Origin: Polaromonas sp. YR568 | Lineage (GTDB): Bacteria; Pseudomonadota; Gammaproteobacteria; Burkholderiales; Burkholderiaceae_C | DNA length: 64,000 bases | Assembly: GCF_900116715.1 (NCBI RefSeq) | Contig: NZ_FPBM01000010.1 | Span: forward strand, 62,001 to 126,000 | Direction: 5' to 3' | Shown: positions 44,372 to 53,066 of the stretch, in pieces | Position numbering within the stretch: position 1 is the first letter of the stretch | Layout of the letters: each line of letters starts with the position of its first letter | Notes under the pieces: generated by a model | Databases searched by the model: none | What the model was told of the DNA's origin: nothing | The model's input: the letters and a program-made list of their open reading frames with translations, nothing else | Translations under genes and position numbers: made by a program

Positions 44372-45715
44372 ATGAGCAAAAAAGTCTTTATCAAAACCTT
44401 CGGCTGCCAGATGAACGAGTACGACTCGGACAAGATGTCCGACGTGCTCCATGCCGCAGAGGGCTACGAGCCCACGCAGGACATGGAGCAAGCCGACCTG
44501 ATCCTCTTCAACACCTGCTCGGTGCGTGAAAAAGCGCAAGAGAAAGTGTTCAGCGACCTGGGCCGCGTCAAGCACCTTAAAGAAAAAGGTGTGCTGATCG
44601 GCGTGGGCGGCTGCGTGGCCAGCCAGGAAGGCGCGGCCATCATCCAGCGCGCGCCCTACGTCGACGTGGTCTTCGGCCCGCAGACGCTGCACCGCCTGCC
44701 GCAAATGCTGGCCAGCCGCGCACGGCTGGGCAAGCCGCAGGTGGACATCAGCTTTCCCGAGATCGAAAAATTCGACCACCTGCCGCCGGCCCGCGTCGAA
44801 GGCGCCAGCGCCTTTGTCAGCATTATGGAAGGCTGCTCCAAATACTGCAGCTATTGTGTGGTGCCCTACACCCGCGGCGAAGAGGTCTCGCGGCCGTTTG
44901 AAGACGTGCTGGTCGAAGTCGCCGGCCTGGCCGACCAGGGCGTCAAGGAAGTCACCCTGCTGGGCCAGAACGTCAACGCCTACCGCGGCACCATGGGTGG
45001 CACAACTGAAATCGCCGACTTCGCCACGCTGCTCGAATATGTCTCCGACATCCCCGGCATTGAACGCATCCGCTACATCACCAGCCACCCCAACGAGTTC
45101 ACGCAGCGCCTGATCGACGCCTACGCCAAACTACCCAAGCTGGTGAACCACCTGCACCTGCCGGTGCAGCACGGCTCGGACCGCATCCTGATGGCGATGA
45201 AGCGCGGCTACACCGCCATGGAATACAAAAGCACCGTGCGCAAGCTGCGCGCCATTCGCCCCGACCTGGCCATGAGCAGCGATTTCATCGTCGGCTTTCC
45301 CGGCGAGACGGAAGACGACTTCGGCAAGATGATGAAGCTGATCGACGAGATCGGCTACGACACCTCGTTCAGCTTTATCTACAGCCCGCGCCCCGGCACA
45401 CCCGCCGCCGCATTGCAGGACGACACGCCGCACGAAGTCAAACTCAAGCGCCTGCAGCATTTGCAGGCCACGATTGACGACAACGTGCGCGCCATCAGCG
45501 CCAGCCGCCAGGGCACGGTGCAGCGCATCCTGGTGGAAGGCGCTTCGCGCAAGGACCCGACCGAACTCATGGGCCGCACCGAATGCAACCGCGTGGTCAA
45601 CTTCAAGGGCCAGCCGCGCCTGATCGGCCAGATGCTGGACATCACCATCACCCAGGCCACGCAGCGCTCGCTGCGCGGTGAAGTCCTCACGCGGGACGTC
45701 GCCGTTGCGGCCTGA
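44372..45715 (+). CDS. miaB: tRNA-2-methylthio-N6-dimethylallyladenosine synthase
   Basis: 447 residues from ATG 44372 ([20 protein letters not shown]). The three N-terminal Cys that bind the auxiliary cluster are in [15 protein letters not shown] and GCVASQ. The radical-SAM triad is CSKYCSYC (about residue 152). A C-terminal TRAM domain follows ([23 protein letters not shown]). It adds a methylthio group to i6A37 of tRNAs. The glrK gene follows after about 35 nt and may share its transcript. Confidence 0.96.
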   Translation: MSKKVFIKTFGCQMNEYDSDKMSDVLHAAEGYEPTQDMEQADLILFNTCSVREKAQEKVFSDLGRVKHLKEKGVLIGVGGCVASQEGAAIIQRAPYVDVVFGPQTLHRLPQMLASRARLGKPQVDISFPEIEKFDHLPPARVEGASAFVSIMEGCSKYCSYCVVPYTRGEEVSRPFEDVLVEVAGLADQGVKEVTLLGQNVNAYRGTMGGTTEIADFATLLEYVSDIPGIERIRYITSHPNEFTQRLIDAYAKLPKLVNHLHLPVQHGSDRILMAMKRGYTAMEYKSTVRKLRAIRPDLAMSSDFIVGFPGETEDDFGKMMKLIDEIGYDTSFSFIYSPRPGTPAAALQDDTPHEVKLKRLQHLQATIDDNVRAISASRQGTVQRILVEGASRKDPTELMGRTECNRVVNFKGQPRLIGQMLDITITQATQRSLRGEVLTRDVAVAA

Positions 45716-45748
45716 CGCCCCGGCCTGTTGCTGACGCACCCCACGCGC

Positions 45749-47170
45749 ATGCTGCAGAGATTCTCGTTCCGGCAACTGCTGGTCATCGCCTTCCTGCTGA
45801 TTGCGGCCCTGCTGGGCGCGGCCTCGCTGCGCGCCCTGTTCACCCTGGAAGACCTGACCAAGCAAAGCCGCAGCAATGCCGCCCGCGCGCTGGAACTGAG
45901 CGGCGCGGCGCAGTCGCTCAGCGAGCGCAGCCTGTCGATGGAACGCACCTCGCGCCAGTCCGTCGTGCTGGACGACCGGGTGCTGCGGGAACGCTTTGGC
46001 GACGAAGTGCGTGAGACCACCGAAATCCTGGACGGCCTGGCCCGCGAAGACATCCCCATGGCGCGGGCCCGGCAGTGGCGCTCACATCTGCAAGCCATTG
46101 CCGGCCTGCTGACCGGCCCGCCCGACACCGCACTGGACCGCGAACGCCAGCTCGCGCAGGAGTTTCGCGAGCTGGAGGGCATCAACGCTGCTATCGCGGT
46201 GCAGGTGCAGCAGGCCATCCAGCAGCGCAACAAGTCACTGGAAGGCAAGCTCGAAGCCAGCCGCCAACAGTTAGCGCAGCAAGTCACCTGGGCCATCGTG
46301 CTGGCGGTCGCCATGGCGCTGGCCTTCGGCGTGTGGTTCACGCTGCCGCTGCGGCGGCTGGAAAACGCCATCGTCGGCCTGGGTGAAAACCGGCTTGACC
46401 AGGTCATTGCCATCCAGGGGCCGGCCGACCTGGCGCTGGTCGGGCAGCGGCTGAACTGGCTGCGCCTGCGGCTGGTGGAGCTGGACGCCGACAAGTCGCG
46501 TTTTCTGCGCCACATTTCGCATGAGCTCAAAACGCCGCTGGCCTCGCTGCGCGAAGGCGTGTCGCTGCTGGAAGACGGCGTGGCCGGCACGCTGACCAGC
46601 GACCAGCGCGAGATCGCGCAAATCCTCAAACACAACACCGGCGTGCTGCAAAGCCAGATCGAAGACCTGCTGCGCTTTAACACCGCGGCCTTCGAGGCGC
46701 GCCAGCTGCGCCGGCAAAGCGTCGACCTGCTGCAGGTGCTGGAAGAGCAGGTCTATGCGCAGCGCCTGCAATGGCGCGCGCGCGAGCTGACCGTCACCGT
46801 CGTCGGCGAGCCGCTGGTGATGGAAATCGACACCGAAAAAATCGGCACGGCGCTGGCCAATCTGCTGTCCAACGCCATCCGCTATTCGCCGGCCAAAGGC
46901 CTGATCCGGCTGGAGCTCAGCCACCAGCGCGGCTTTGCCCGCATAGACATCCACGACCAGGGGGTGGGTGTGGCCGAAGGCGACCGGGAGCGGATTTTTG
47001 AGCCCTTTTACCGCGGCGAACGCCAGCCCACCGACGTGGTGCGCGGCAGCGGGATTGGCCTGTCCATCGTCCATGAATACATTGCCGCGCACGGCGGAAG
47101 CATCTCCCTGATGCCGGACCAGCCTGGTGCACACTTCAGAATAGAGTTACCCCATGCCTCCAAGTACTGA
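45749..47170 (+). CDS. glrK: Sensor histidine kinase GlrK (QseE)
   Basis: 473 residues from ATG 45749. TM1 (QLLVIAFLLIAALLGAASL) precedes a periplasmic helical domain of about 150 residues. TM2 (VTWAIVLAVAMALAFGVWFTL) and a HAMP-like segment lead to the dimerisation box FLRHISHELKTPLASLREG (phosphorylated His), the N box NLLSNAIRYSP and G box GSGIGLSIVHEYIAAHGG. It is the sensor of the GlrK-QseG-GlrR envelope-stress system. It overlaps the qseG-like gene by 17 nt. Confidence 0.88.
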   Translation: MLQRFSFRQLLVIAFLLIAALLGAASLRALFTLEDLTKQSRSNAARALELSGAAQSLSERSLSMERTSRQSVVLDDRVLRERFGDEVRETTEILDGLAREDIPMARARQWRSHLQAIAGLLTGPPDTALDRERQLAQEFRELEGINAAIAVQVQQAIQQRNKSLEGKLEASRQQLAQQVTWAIVLAVAMALAFGVWFTLPLRRLENAIVGLGENRLDQVIAIQGPADLALVGQRLNWLRLRLVELDADKSRFLRHISHELKTPLASLREGVSLLEDGVAGTLTSDQREIAQILKHNTGVLQSQIEDLLRFNTAAFEARQLRRQSVDLLQVLEEQVYAQRLQWRARELTVTVVGEPLVMEIDTEKIGTALANLLSNAIRYSPAKGLIRLELSHQRGFARIDIHDQGVGVAEGDRERIFEPFYRGERQPTDVVRGSGIGLSIVHEYIAAHGGSISLMPDQPGAHFRIELPHASKY

Positions 47171-47810
47171 TTTTTTCCTTCGCCTCAGTGCGCTGCCCGC
47201 CTTGATGGCGGCGGCCTTGCTTGCTGCGTGCAGCAGCGGCCCTGCCCCTGAGCGCAACACCGATGCAGCAGCCGCCCAGGCAGCCCGCGCCGCGGCCTCT
47301 GCCGCTGAAGCCGCGCGGCCCGCCCCCAGCCAGCCCGCGGCACTGCCGGAGTCGGTGGTGTTTGCCAGCGGCATGACGCTGCGCATGCTGGCCTATGCTG
47401 AGCGCGTGCGCGTCATGCCGCCGGCCGAACTCACGCAGGAAACCGCGCGGCTCGGCGATGCCGCCAGCCCGGAGGCGCAGGTTCAGCTCTCGCTGGTGCT
47501 GAGCCAGTTGCGCCAGTTGCCCGAGCTGATACGCGCGCAGGAACTGCTCGCCCGCGTGCTGGGCAATGCCGACGCCCAGCCCCTGCACCCGCTGGCCCGT
47601 TTGCTGGCATCGCGCTACGCCGAGCAGCGCCGCCTGGAAGAAACACTGGACAAGCAGAACCAGCAATTGCGCGACGTGCAACGCCGCCTGGATCAGACCA
47701 ACGAACGCCTGGAGGCGCTCAAGGCGATTGAACGCAGCCTGACCAGCCGCCAGCCCGCCGCGCCGGCCTCGGCGCCTTCGAACAACCGGGCCCGGCCGGC
47801 CGCACCCTGA
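47154..47810 (+). CDS. qseG: QseG-like lipoprotein
   Basis: 218 residues. An N-terminal signal sequence ends in the lipobox LLAAC, so it is a lipoprotein. An Ala/Pro linker is followed by a helical region (QVQLSLVLSQLRQLPELIRA) and a coiled coil (LEETLDKQNQQLRDVQRRLDQTNERLEAL). Its place between the kinase and the response regulator is that of qseG, whose outer-membrane product activates QseE/GlrK in enterobacteria. The similarity itself is too weak to be sure. Confidence 0.72.
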   Translation: MPPSTDFFLRLSALPALMAAALLAACSSGPAPERNTDAAAAQAARAAASAAEAARPAPSQPAALPESVVFASGMTLRMLAYAERVRVMPPAELTQETARLGDAASPEAQVQLSLVLSQLRQLPELIRAQELLARVLGNADAQPLHPLARLLASRYAEQRRLEETLDKQNQQLRDVQRRLDQTNERLEALKAIERSLTSRQPAAPASAPSNNRARPAAP

Positions 47811-47817
47811 GCGCGCC

Positions 47818-49176
47818 ATGAACGACAGCACCATCTCGCCCCACCTGCTCGTTGTCGACGACGATGCGGACATGCTGCGCCTGCTCACCATGCGGCTGAC
47901 GGCGGCGGGTTACCGCGTCACGGCTGTCACTTCAGCCGAAGCCGCGCTCACACAATTGCATATCGAGCGGCCGCAGTTGGTGCTCAGCGATGTACGCCTG
48001 CCCGGCCGCGACGGCCTGGCGCTTTTTGACGATATCCGCCAGCAGCACCCTTCGCTGCCGGTGATTTTGCTGACCGCGCACGGCACAATCCCCGACGCGG
48101 TGGAAGCCACCGAGCGCGGTGTGTTCACTTACCTCACCAAGCCGTTTGACGGAAAAGGCCTGCTCGACAAGATCGCCCAGGCGCTGGCGCTGAGCGCGCC
48201 CGCCAACCCGGCCAGGCGGGGCAGCCCCGAGGCCTGGCAAAACCAGATCATCAGCCGCTCCAGCCGCATGGCCGAGGCGCTGGCCGAAGCGCGCATGGTG
48301 GCGCAATCAGACGCCAGCGTACTGCTGCGCGGTGAAAGCGGCACCGGCAAGGAGTTACTGGCCCAGGCCATCCACCAGGCCGGCGCGCGCGCCAGCAAAC
48401 CCTTTATCGCGGTCAACTGCGGCGCCATTCCCGAAGCCTTGCTCGAGTCCGAGCTGTTCGGCCACGTCAAGGGCGCCTTCACCGATGCGGTAGCCAATCA
48501 CAAAGGACTGTTCCAGGCGGCCGACGGCGGCACCTTACTGCTCGACGAGATCGGTGACATGCCGCCCGCCCTGCAGGTCAAACTGCTGCGCGTGCTGCAG
48601 GAGCGCGTGGTGCGGCCGCTGGGCTCCAGCCAGTCGATCCCGGTGGACGTACGCATCATCTCGGCCACGCACCGCGACCTGGATGCCGCCATGGCCGAGG
48701 GCCAGTTCCGCGCCGACCTCTATTACCGGCTCAATGTGGTCACGCTGACCCTGCCGCCGCTGTCGGAGCGGCGCGAAGACATTCCGCTGCTGGCCAATCA
48801 CTTCCTCCTGAAGCTGGCGGCCAAGTACGACAAGCGCCTGAGCGGCTTTGCGCCCGAAGCCCTCAAAGCCTTGACCACCGCGGCCTGGCCGGGCAATGTG
48901 CGCCAGCTCTACAACGTGGTGGAGCAGGTCTGCGCGCTATCAACCACGCCGCTGGTGCCGCTGGCGCTGGTGCAGCGGGCGCTGCGCTCACCGAGTGTGC
49001 AGGTGCTCACATTTGCCGAAGCCAAGCAGCACTTTGAGCGCGACTACCTGGTGGGCTTGCTTAAATTGACCGACGGTAATGTGGCCGATGCGGCGCGGCT
49101 GGCCGACCGCAACCGGACCGAGTTTTACCGCCTTATGCAAAAGCACGGGCTGACACCGGGCCACTTCAAGGCTTAG
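47818..49176 (+). CDS. glrR: Sigma-54-dependent response regulator GlrR (QseF)
   Basis: 452 residues. The receiver has the phosphate-accepting Asp in LVLSDVRLPGRDGLA. The AAA+ domain has Walker A GESGTGKE, Walker B LLLDEIGDMP and the sigma-54-contact loop, which reads GAFTDA instead of GAFTGA. The C-terminal helix-turn-helix contains LTDGNVADAARLADRNRTEFYRLM, as in GlrR. Two TGTC-N10-GACA-like sites, the known GlrR motif, lie in the downstream gap before opgG. Enterobacterial GlrR controls the sRNA GlmY and rpoE through such sites. Confidence 0.9.
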   Translation: MNDSTISPHLLVVDDDADMLRLLTMRLTAAGYRVTAVTSAEAALTQLHIERPQLVLSDVRLPGRDGLALFDDIRQQHPSLPVILLTAHGTIPDAVEATERGVFTYLTKPFDGKGLLDKIAQALALSAPANPARRGSPEAWQNQIISRSSRMAEALAEARMVAQSDASVLLRGESGTGKELLAQAIHQAGARASKPFIAVNCGAIPEALLESELFGHVKGAFTDAVANHKGLFQAADGGTLLLDEIGDMPPALQVKLLRVLQERVVRPLGSSQSIPVDVRIISATHRDLDAAMAEGQFRADLYYRLNVVTLTLPPLSERREDIPLLANHFLLKLAAKYDKRLSGFAPEALKALTTAAWPGNVRQLYNVVEQVCALSTTPLVPLALVQRALRSPSVQVLTFAEAKQHFERDYLVGLLKLTDGNVADAARLADRNRTEFYRLMQKHGLTPGHFKA

Positions 49177-49210
49177 TTTGTCCTGAGTTTGTCGCCGCCC
49201 CACCGGGTGC

Positions 49211-49228
49211 CGTCGCTGTCAGGCGACA
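49211..49228. promoter_or_regulatory. Candidate GlrR site 1 (near-consensus)
   Basis: CGTC-N10-GACA; one base differs from the enterobacterial GlrR consensus TGTC-N10-GACA. Its centre is about 195 bp upstream of the predicted sigma-54 start for opgG, a usual distance for enhancer sites. Confidence 0.6.
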
Positions 49229-49232
49229 GGCT

Positions 49233-49245
49233 TAAGCCCTTGATT
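49233..49245 (-). promoter_or_regulatory. IHF consensus site 1
   Basis: On the minus strand AATCAAGGGCTTA fits the IHF consensus WATCAANNNNTTR at every fixed position. It lies between the two GlrR-like sites. Confidence 0.5.
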
Positions 49246-49277
49246 TAAAACGATTTAATTCAAGCACCTCGATAAAC

Positions 49278-49295
49278 TGTCGCTGATTGGCGACA
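49278..49295. promoter_or_regulatory. Candidate GlrR site 2 (exact TGTC-N10-GACA)
   Basis: TGTC (49278-49281), ten bases, GACA (49292-49295): an exact match to the GlrR motif, centred about 128 bp upstream of the predicted start of opgG transcription. Confidence 0.7.
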
Positions 49296-49356
49296 AAAAC
49301 AGCGATTCTGGGCGCTCCTGGGCCTGATTACATTTGGTTAAGTCAGGTATCACGCC

Positions 49357-49369
49357 CAAGCTGTTGATT
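49357..49369 (-). promoter_or_regulatory. IHF consensus site 2
   Basis: On the minus strand AATCAACAGCTTG matches WATCAANNNNTTR exactly. It is centred about 52 bp upstream of the predicted start, between enhancer and promoter, where IHF would bend DNA to bring GlrR to the sigma-54 holoenzyme. Confidence 0.6.
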
Positions 49370-49388
49370 TAAAACAGTTTTTCGAAAC

Positions 49389-49404
49389 TGGCACAGGGTT
49401 TGCC
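49389..49404 (+). promoter_or_regulatory. Sigma-54 promoter for opgGH
   Basis: TGGCACAGGGTTTGCC carries TGGCAC (-24 element) and TTGC (-12 element) with exact spacing: GG at 49390-49391 and GC at 49402-49403. The predicted start is 49415, one base before the opgG ATG, which itself has no ribosome binding site. Confidence 0.75.
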
Positions 49405-49415
49405 CTAGTCATGGC

Positions 49416-51026
49416 ATGCCAGCTTTTTTCCTGCCTTTTTTTGATGCCTCTGTTGGCCTCAAACGCGGCGCCCACTTTCTCCAGCGGGCCCGGATCGCGG
49501 CCTGCGCCAGCCTGGCGGTACTGACGCTCGCAGCCGGCCAGGCACATGCTTTTGACCTGGACGATGTGGCCGCTATCGCGCGCCAGCGCTCGCAAGCGCC
49601 CTGGCGTGAAGCCTCCCATGCCGTGCCCACTGAGCTGGCAAAAATGGAGTACGACGACTACCGCGACATCCGTTTCAACGCCGCCAGCACGCTGTGGCGC
49701 GCCGACAAACTGCCCTTTGAAGCGAACTTTTTCCACGTCGGCCGCCACGGCGATTCAGTCCGCATTCACGAAATCACGACAAGCGGCGTGAAGCGCCTGC
49801 CTTACGACCCCGCTACTTTCAATTTCGGAAAAAACAAACTGTCACCCGAAACCTGGGGCGACCTGGGCCACGGCGGCGTGCGCTTTTTCAGCAACCTCAA
49901 CTCGCCCACTTACAAGGACGAGCTGGTCGTCTTCACCGGCGCCACCTACTTCCGCGCGCTGGGCTCGGGCCAGCGTTATGGCCTCTCGGCACGCGGCCTG
50001 GCCGTCGACACCGCAGGCGGTGCGGGCGGGGCCAAGGAAGAGTTTCCCCGCTTCACGGATTTCTGGCTGCAAAAGCCCATGGCCGACAGCAAGCAGCTGA
50101 CGGTATTTGCGGTGATGGATTCGGAGCGCATGACGGGCGCCTACCGCTTTGACATCCAGCCCGGTGAGCAGACCACCACAAATGTGCAGGCGCGCATTTT
50201 CATGCGCCCAGCCGCAACCAGCGGCAACAGCGCGCCTGTGACCTCACTGGGCATCGCGCCGCTGACGAGCATGTTTTTCTTTGGTGAGAATCAGCCCCGC
50301 CCGGGCGATTTCCGGCCCGAGGTGCACGACTCCGACGGCCTGATGATGGCCACCGGCGAGGGTGAATGGCTGTGGCGCCCCTTGCAAAACCCCTCATCCC
50401 CGCTGGTCACGTCTTTCGCCATGAAGTCGCTCAAGGGCTTTGGCCTGATGCAGCGCGACCGCACCTTTGCCAACTATGAAGACACCGAGGCCCGCTATGA
50501 AATGCGGCCCAGCGCCTGGGTTACGCCCGTGGGCGACTGGGGCGCCGGCCGTGTCGAGCTGCTGCAATTTGCCACGCCAGATGAAACACACGACAACGTG
50601 GCCGCCTACTGGGTGCCTGAAAAACTGCCGGCCCCCGGCCAATCGCTCGACATCGCCTGGCAAATCAGCTGGCAGGGCAAAAACCAGCAACTGCCGCCCA
50701 ACGGCTGGGTAACGCAGTCACGGCGCGGCTTTGGCTACGCCAAGGCCGGCACCGACCTGAAAGACCAGGTCCAGTACGTCATCGACTTTGCCGGCCCGGC
50801 GCTGGACGCGCTGCCCGAGGACGCGAAGGTCGAAGCGATTTCCACGGCCAATGCCAACGGCCGCGTGCTCGAAAGCCTGGCCTACAAAAACCCCGCCACC
50901 GGCGCCTGGCGCATGACGCTGCGCGTGCAGCGGCTGAACGCGGCCCAGCCTGTTGAGCTGCGCGCCTTCCTCAAACACGACAACCACACCGTAAGCGAAA
51001 CATGGACCAACCTGATTACACCCTGA
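49416..51026 (+). CDS. opgG: Periplasmic glucan biosynthesis protein OpgG (MdoG)
   Basis: 536 residues. The signal peptide is the region ARIAACASLAVLTLAAGQAHA, giving mature protein from about residue 43. The fold begins FDLDDVAAIARQRSQAPW and carries the OpgG segments KMEYDDYRDIRFN, KLPFEANFFHVG and LKGFGLMQRDR, typical of the family (usually about 510-530 residues). It works with OpgH to build or modify osmoregulated periplasmic glucans. ATG 49416 is the only reasonable start, but no Shine-Dalgarno sequence precedes it, and the sigma-54 start would leave a leaderless mRNA. It overlaps opgH by 25 nt. Confidence 0.92.
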   Translation: MPAFFLPFFDASVGLKRGAHFLQRARIAACASLAVLTLAAGQAHAFDLDDVAAIARQRSQAPWREASHAVPTELAKMEYDDYRDIRFNAASTLWRADKLPFEANFFHVGRHGDSVRIHEITTSGVKRLPYDPATFNFGKNKLSPETWGDLGHGGVRFFSNLNSPTYKDELVVFTGATYFRALGSGQRYGLSARGLAVDTAGGAGGAKEEFPRFTDFWLQKPMADSKQLTVFAVMDSERMTGAYRFDIQPGEQTTTNVQARIFMRPAATSGNSAPVTSLGIAPLTSMFFFGENQPRPGDFRPEVHDSDGLMMATGEGEWLWRPLQNPSSPLVTSFAMKSLKGFGLMQRDRTFANYEDTEARYEMRPSAWVTPVGDWGAGRVELLQFATPDETHDNVAAYWVPEKLPAPGQSLDIAWQISWQGKNQQLPPNGWVTQSRRGFGYAKAGTDLKDQVQYVIDFAGPALDALPEDAKVEAISTANANGRVLESLAYKNPATGAWRMTLRVQRLNAAQPVELRAFLKHDNHTVSETWTNLITP

Positions 51027-53002
51027 GCACCGCTGCCGCGCGCAGCCCCCTGCGTGAGGAACGTCATCCGAATTCGGTCACGGCGCCGCCGCTGAACCGC
51101 GGCTCGATGGCGCCGCGCCCCTGGCGCGGCTTCTGGAACAGCATGGCAACCGCCGTGCTGCTGCCCATGCTCGCCTTGTTCAAGGCCGCCGACCCGGCCG
51201 CCCTGCGCCCGCTGCCTTCACCGCGGCCCGAGCCCTGGCAGCGCGCGGCCAGACGCCGCCGCGCAGTTTTTCTGCTGCTGACGCTGGTCAGCACGGTGCT
51301 GGCGACCAGCATCTTTGCCGACATGCAGCCCGATTACGACAACGCCTGGCTGCAATACGGCCAGATCACCCTGTTTGCGCTGCTATCGGCCTGGGTGGTG
51401 ACCGGTTTCATGACCGCGATGATGGGTTTTTACGTGACGATCTTCGGCGACAAACACGCGCTGTCGGCCAAAAAGGTCCAGCATGTTCCGCTGGACGCGT
51501 CCACACGCACGGCCATCATCATGCCGATCTGCAATGAGGACGTGCGCACCGTGTTCGCCGGCCTGCGCGCCACCTGCGAGTCGGTCGCAATGACCGGCCA
51601 TGTGCAGAGCTTTGACGTGTTCGTGCTGTCGGACAGCAACAACCCGGCCATCATCAAAGCCGAGCGTGCCGCATGGGAAGACCTGCGCACCCAGCTGGCC
51701 GGCCACCCTGACCAGCCGCAGATCGAGGTCTATTACCGCCTGCGCAAACGCCGCACCGACCGCAAGGCCGGCAACGTGGCGGACTTCTGCCGCCGCTGGG
51801 GCAAGGACTACCGCTACATGGTGGTGCTGGATGCCGACAGCGTGATGAGCGGCGACTGCCTGGTCTCCATGGTCAAGCTGATGGAAGCCAACCCCAAGGC
51901 CGGCATCATCCAGACCGCGACACAGGCCATCGGCCATGTGACGCTGCATGCGCGCGCGCAGCAGTTCGCCTCGCGCGTGACGGGCCGACTCTTCACGCTG
52001 GGCATGCAGTTCTGGCAGATGGGCGAGTCGCATTACTGGGGCCACAACGCCATCATCCGCATTGAACCCTTCATGAAGCACTGCGCGCTGGCGCATATCA
52101 AGGGTACGGGCGGCATGGCCGGCAGCATCATGTCGCACGACTTTGTTGAAGCCGCACTGATGCGCCGCGCCGGTTACCACGTGTGGCTGGTAGGCGACCT
52201 GGTGGGCAGCTACGAGCAGCAGCCGCCCGATTTGCTGGCCGAGCTGCAGCGCGACCGCCGCTGGTGCCAGGGCAATCTGCAAAACTCCCGCCTGATCGCC
52301 GAGCCGGGCATCCACCCGGTGCACCGCTCCATGTTCGGCACGGGCGCCATGGCTTATCTGTCGGCGCCACTGTGGCTGTGCTTCCTGACGCTGGGCACGG
52401 CACTGTGGCTGTCGGGCTCGCCCATGATTGCCGACTGGACGCTGCTGCCGGGCGAGCTGATGGCGCTCTGGGGCTGGACGCTATGCATGCTCTTCTTGCC
52501 GCGCATCCTGGGCATCGTGGCCGTGCTGGTCAACCGCCAGCAGGCTTCTTATGGCGGCACCGCCAGCCTGCTGCGCAGCGCCTTGCTCGAAACCCTGATC
52601 GCGCTGCTGCAGGCGCCCATCCGCATGCTGGCGCACTCGCTGTTTGTGGTGGTGGCCCTCACCGGCCTGAAGCTCGAATGGAAGTCGCCTCCGCGCGAAG
52701 CGGCCGCTGTGCCCTGGCGCCATGCGCTGGCGCAGCTGGCGCCCATGTCGGGCGTGATCGTGCTGCTGGCCGTCGGCATTGCGGTGATCGATGCGCGCGC
52801 ACTGATCTGGCTGATCCCGGTGGGCCTGCCGCTGCTGCTGGCAATCCCGATGACGGTGCTCACCAGCAAGGTCGGTGTGGGCACGGCGCTGCGCGCGCAA
52901 AACTATTTGCTGATTCCGGAAGAGACCCGCTCGCCGGCGGTGCTGCGCCGCGCCTGGCTGCATGCGAGCCGGCTGGCCAAGCCGCTGCTGAAAGCGGCCT
53001 GA
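51002..53002 (+). CDS. opgH: Glucan glucosyltransferase OpgH (MdoH)
   Basis: 666 residues, shorter than the 847 of E. coli mainly at the N-terminus. About six to eight membrane segments flank a GT-A glycosyltransferase domain: TAIIMPICNEDVRTVFAG, the Asp motif VVLDADSVMSGD, and the catalytic QRDRRWCQGN (Q/RxxRW) motif near residue 417. It polymerises glucose from UDP-glucose and moves the glucan into the periplasm. The long overlap with opgG suggests translational coupling. A strong bidirectional terminator follows. Confidence 0.93.
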   Translation: MDQPDYTLSTAAARSPLREERHPNSVTAPPLNRGSMAPRPWRGFWNSMATAVLLPMLALFKAADPAALRPLPSPRPEPWQRAARRRRAVFLLLTLVSTVLATSIFADMQPDYDNAWLQYGQITLFALLSAWVVTGFMTAMMGFYVTIFGDKHALSAKKVQHVPLDASTRTAIIMPICNEDVRTVFAGLRATCESVAMTGHVQSFDVFVLSDSNNPAIIKAERAAWEDLRTQLAGHPDQPQIEVYYRLRKRRTDRKAGNVADFCRRWGKDYRYMVVLDADSVMSGDCLVSMVKLMEANPKAGIIQTATQAIGHVTLHARAQQFASRVTGRLFTLGMQFWQMGESHYWGHNAIIRIEPFMKHCALAHIKGTGGMAGSIMSHDFVEAALMRRAGYHVWLVGDLVGSYEQQPPDLLAELQRDRRWCQGNLQNSRLIAEPGIHPVHRSMFGTGAMAYLSAPLWLCFLTLGTALWLSGSPMIADWTLLPGELMALWGWTLCMLFLPRILGIVAVLVNRQQASYGGTASLLRSALLETLIALLQAPIRMLAHSLFVVVALTGLKLEWKSPPREAAAVPWRHALAQLAPMSGVIVLLAVGIAVIDARALIWLIPVGLPLLLAIPMTVLTSKVGVGTALRAQNYLLIPEETRSPAVLRRAWLHASRLAKPLLKAA

Positions 53003-53018
53003 AACCCCTTCCTCCAAT

Positions 53019-53051
53019 AAAAAAAGCCGCTTGATCAAGCGGCTTTTTTTT
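53019..53051. terminator. Strong bidirectional terminator between opgH and ffh
   Basis: The 18-bp palindrome GCCGCTTGATCAAGCGGC (53026-53043) is flanked by seven A on the left and eight T on the right, so it works as an intrinsic terminator in both directions for the convergent genes. Confidence 0.95.
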
Positions 53052-53066
53052 GATGGCTCCGACGCC

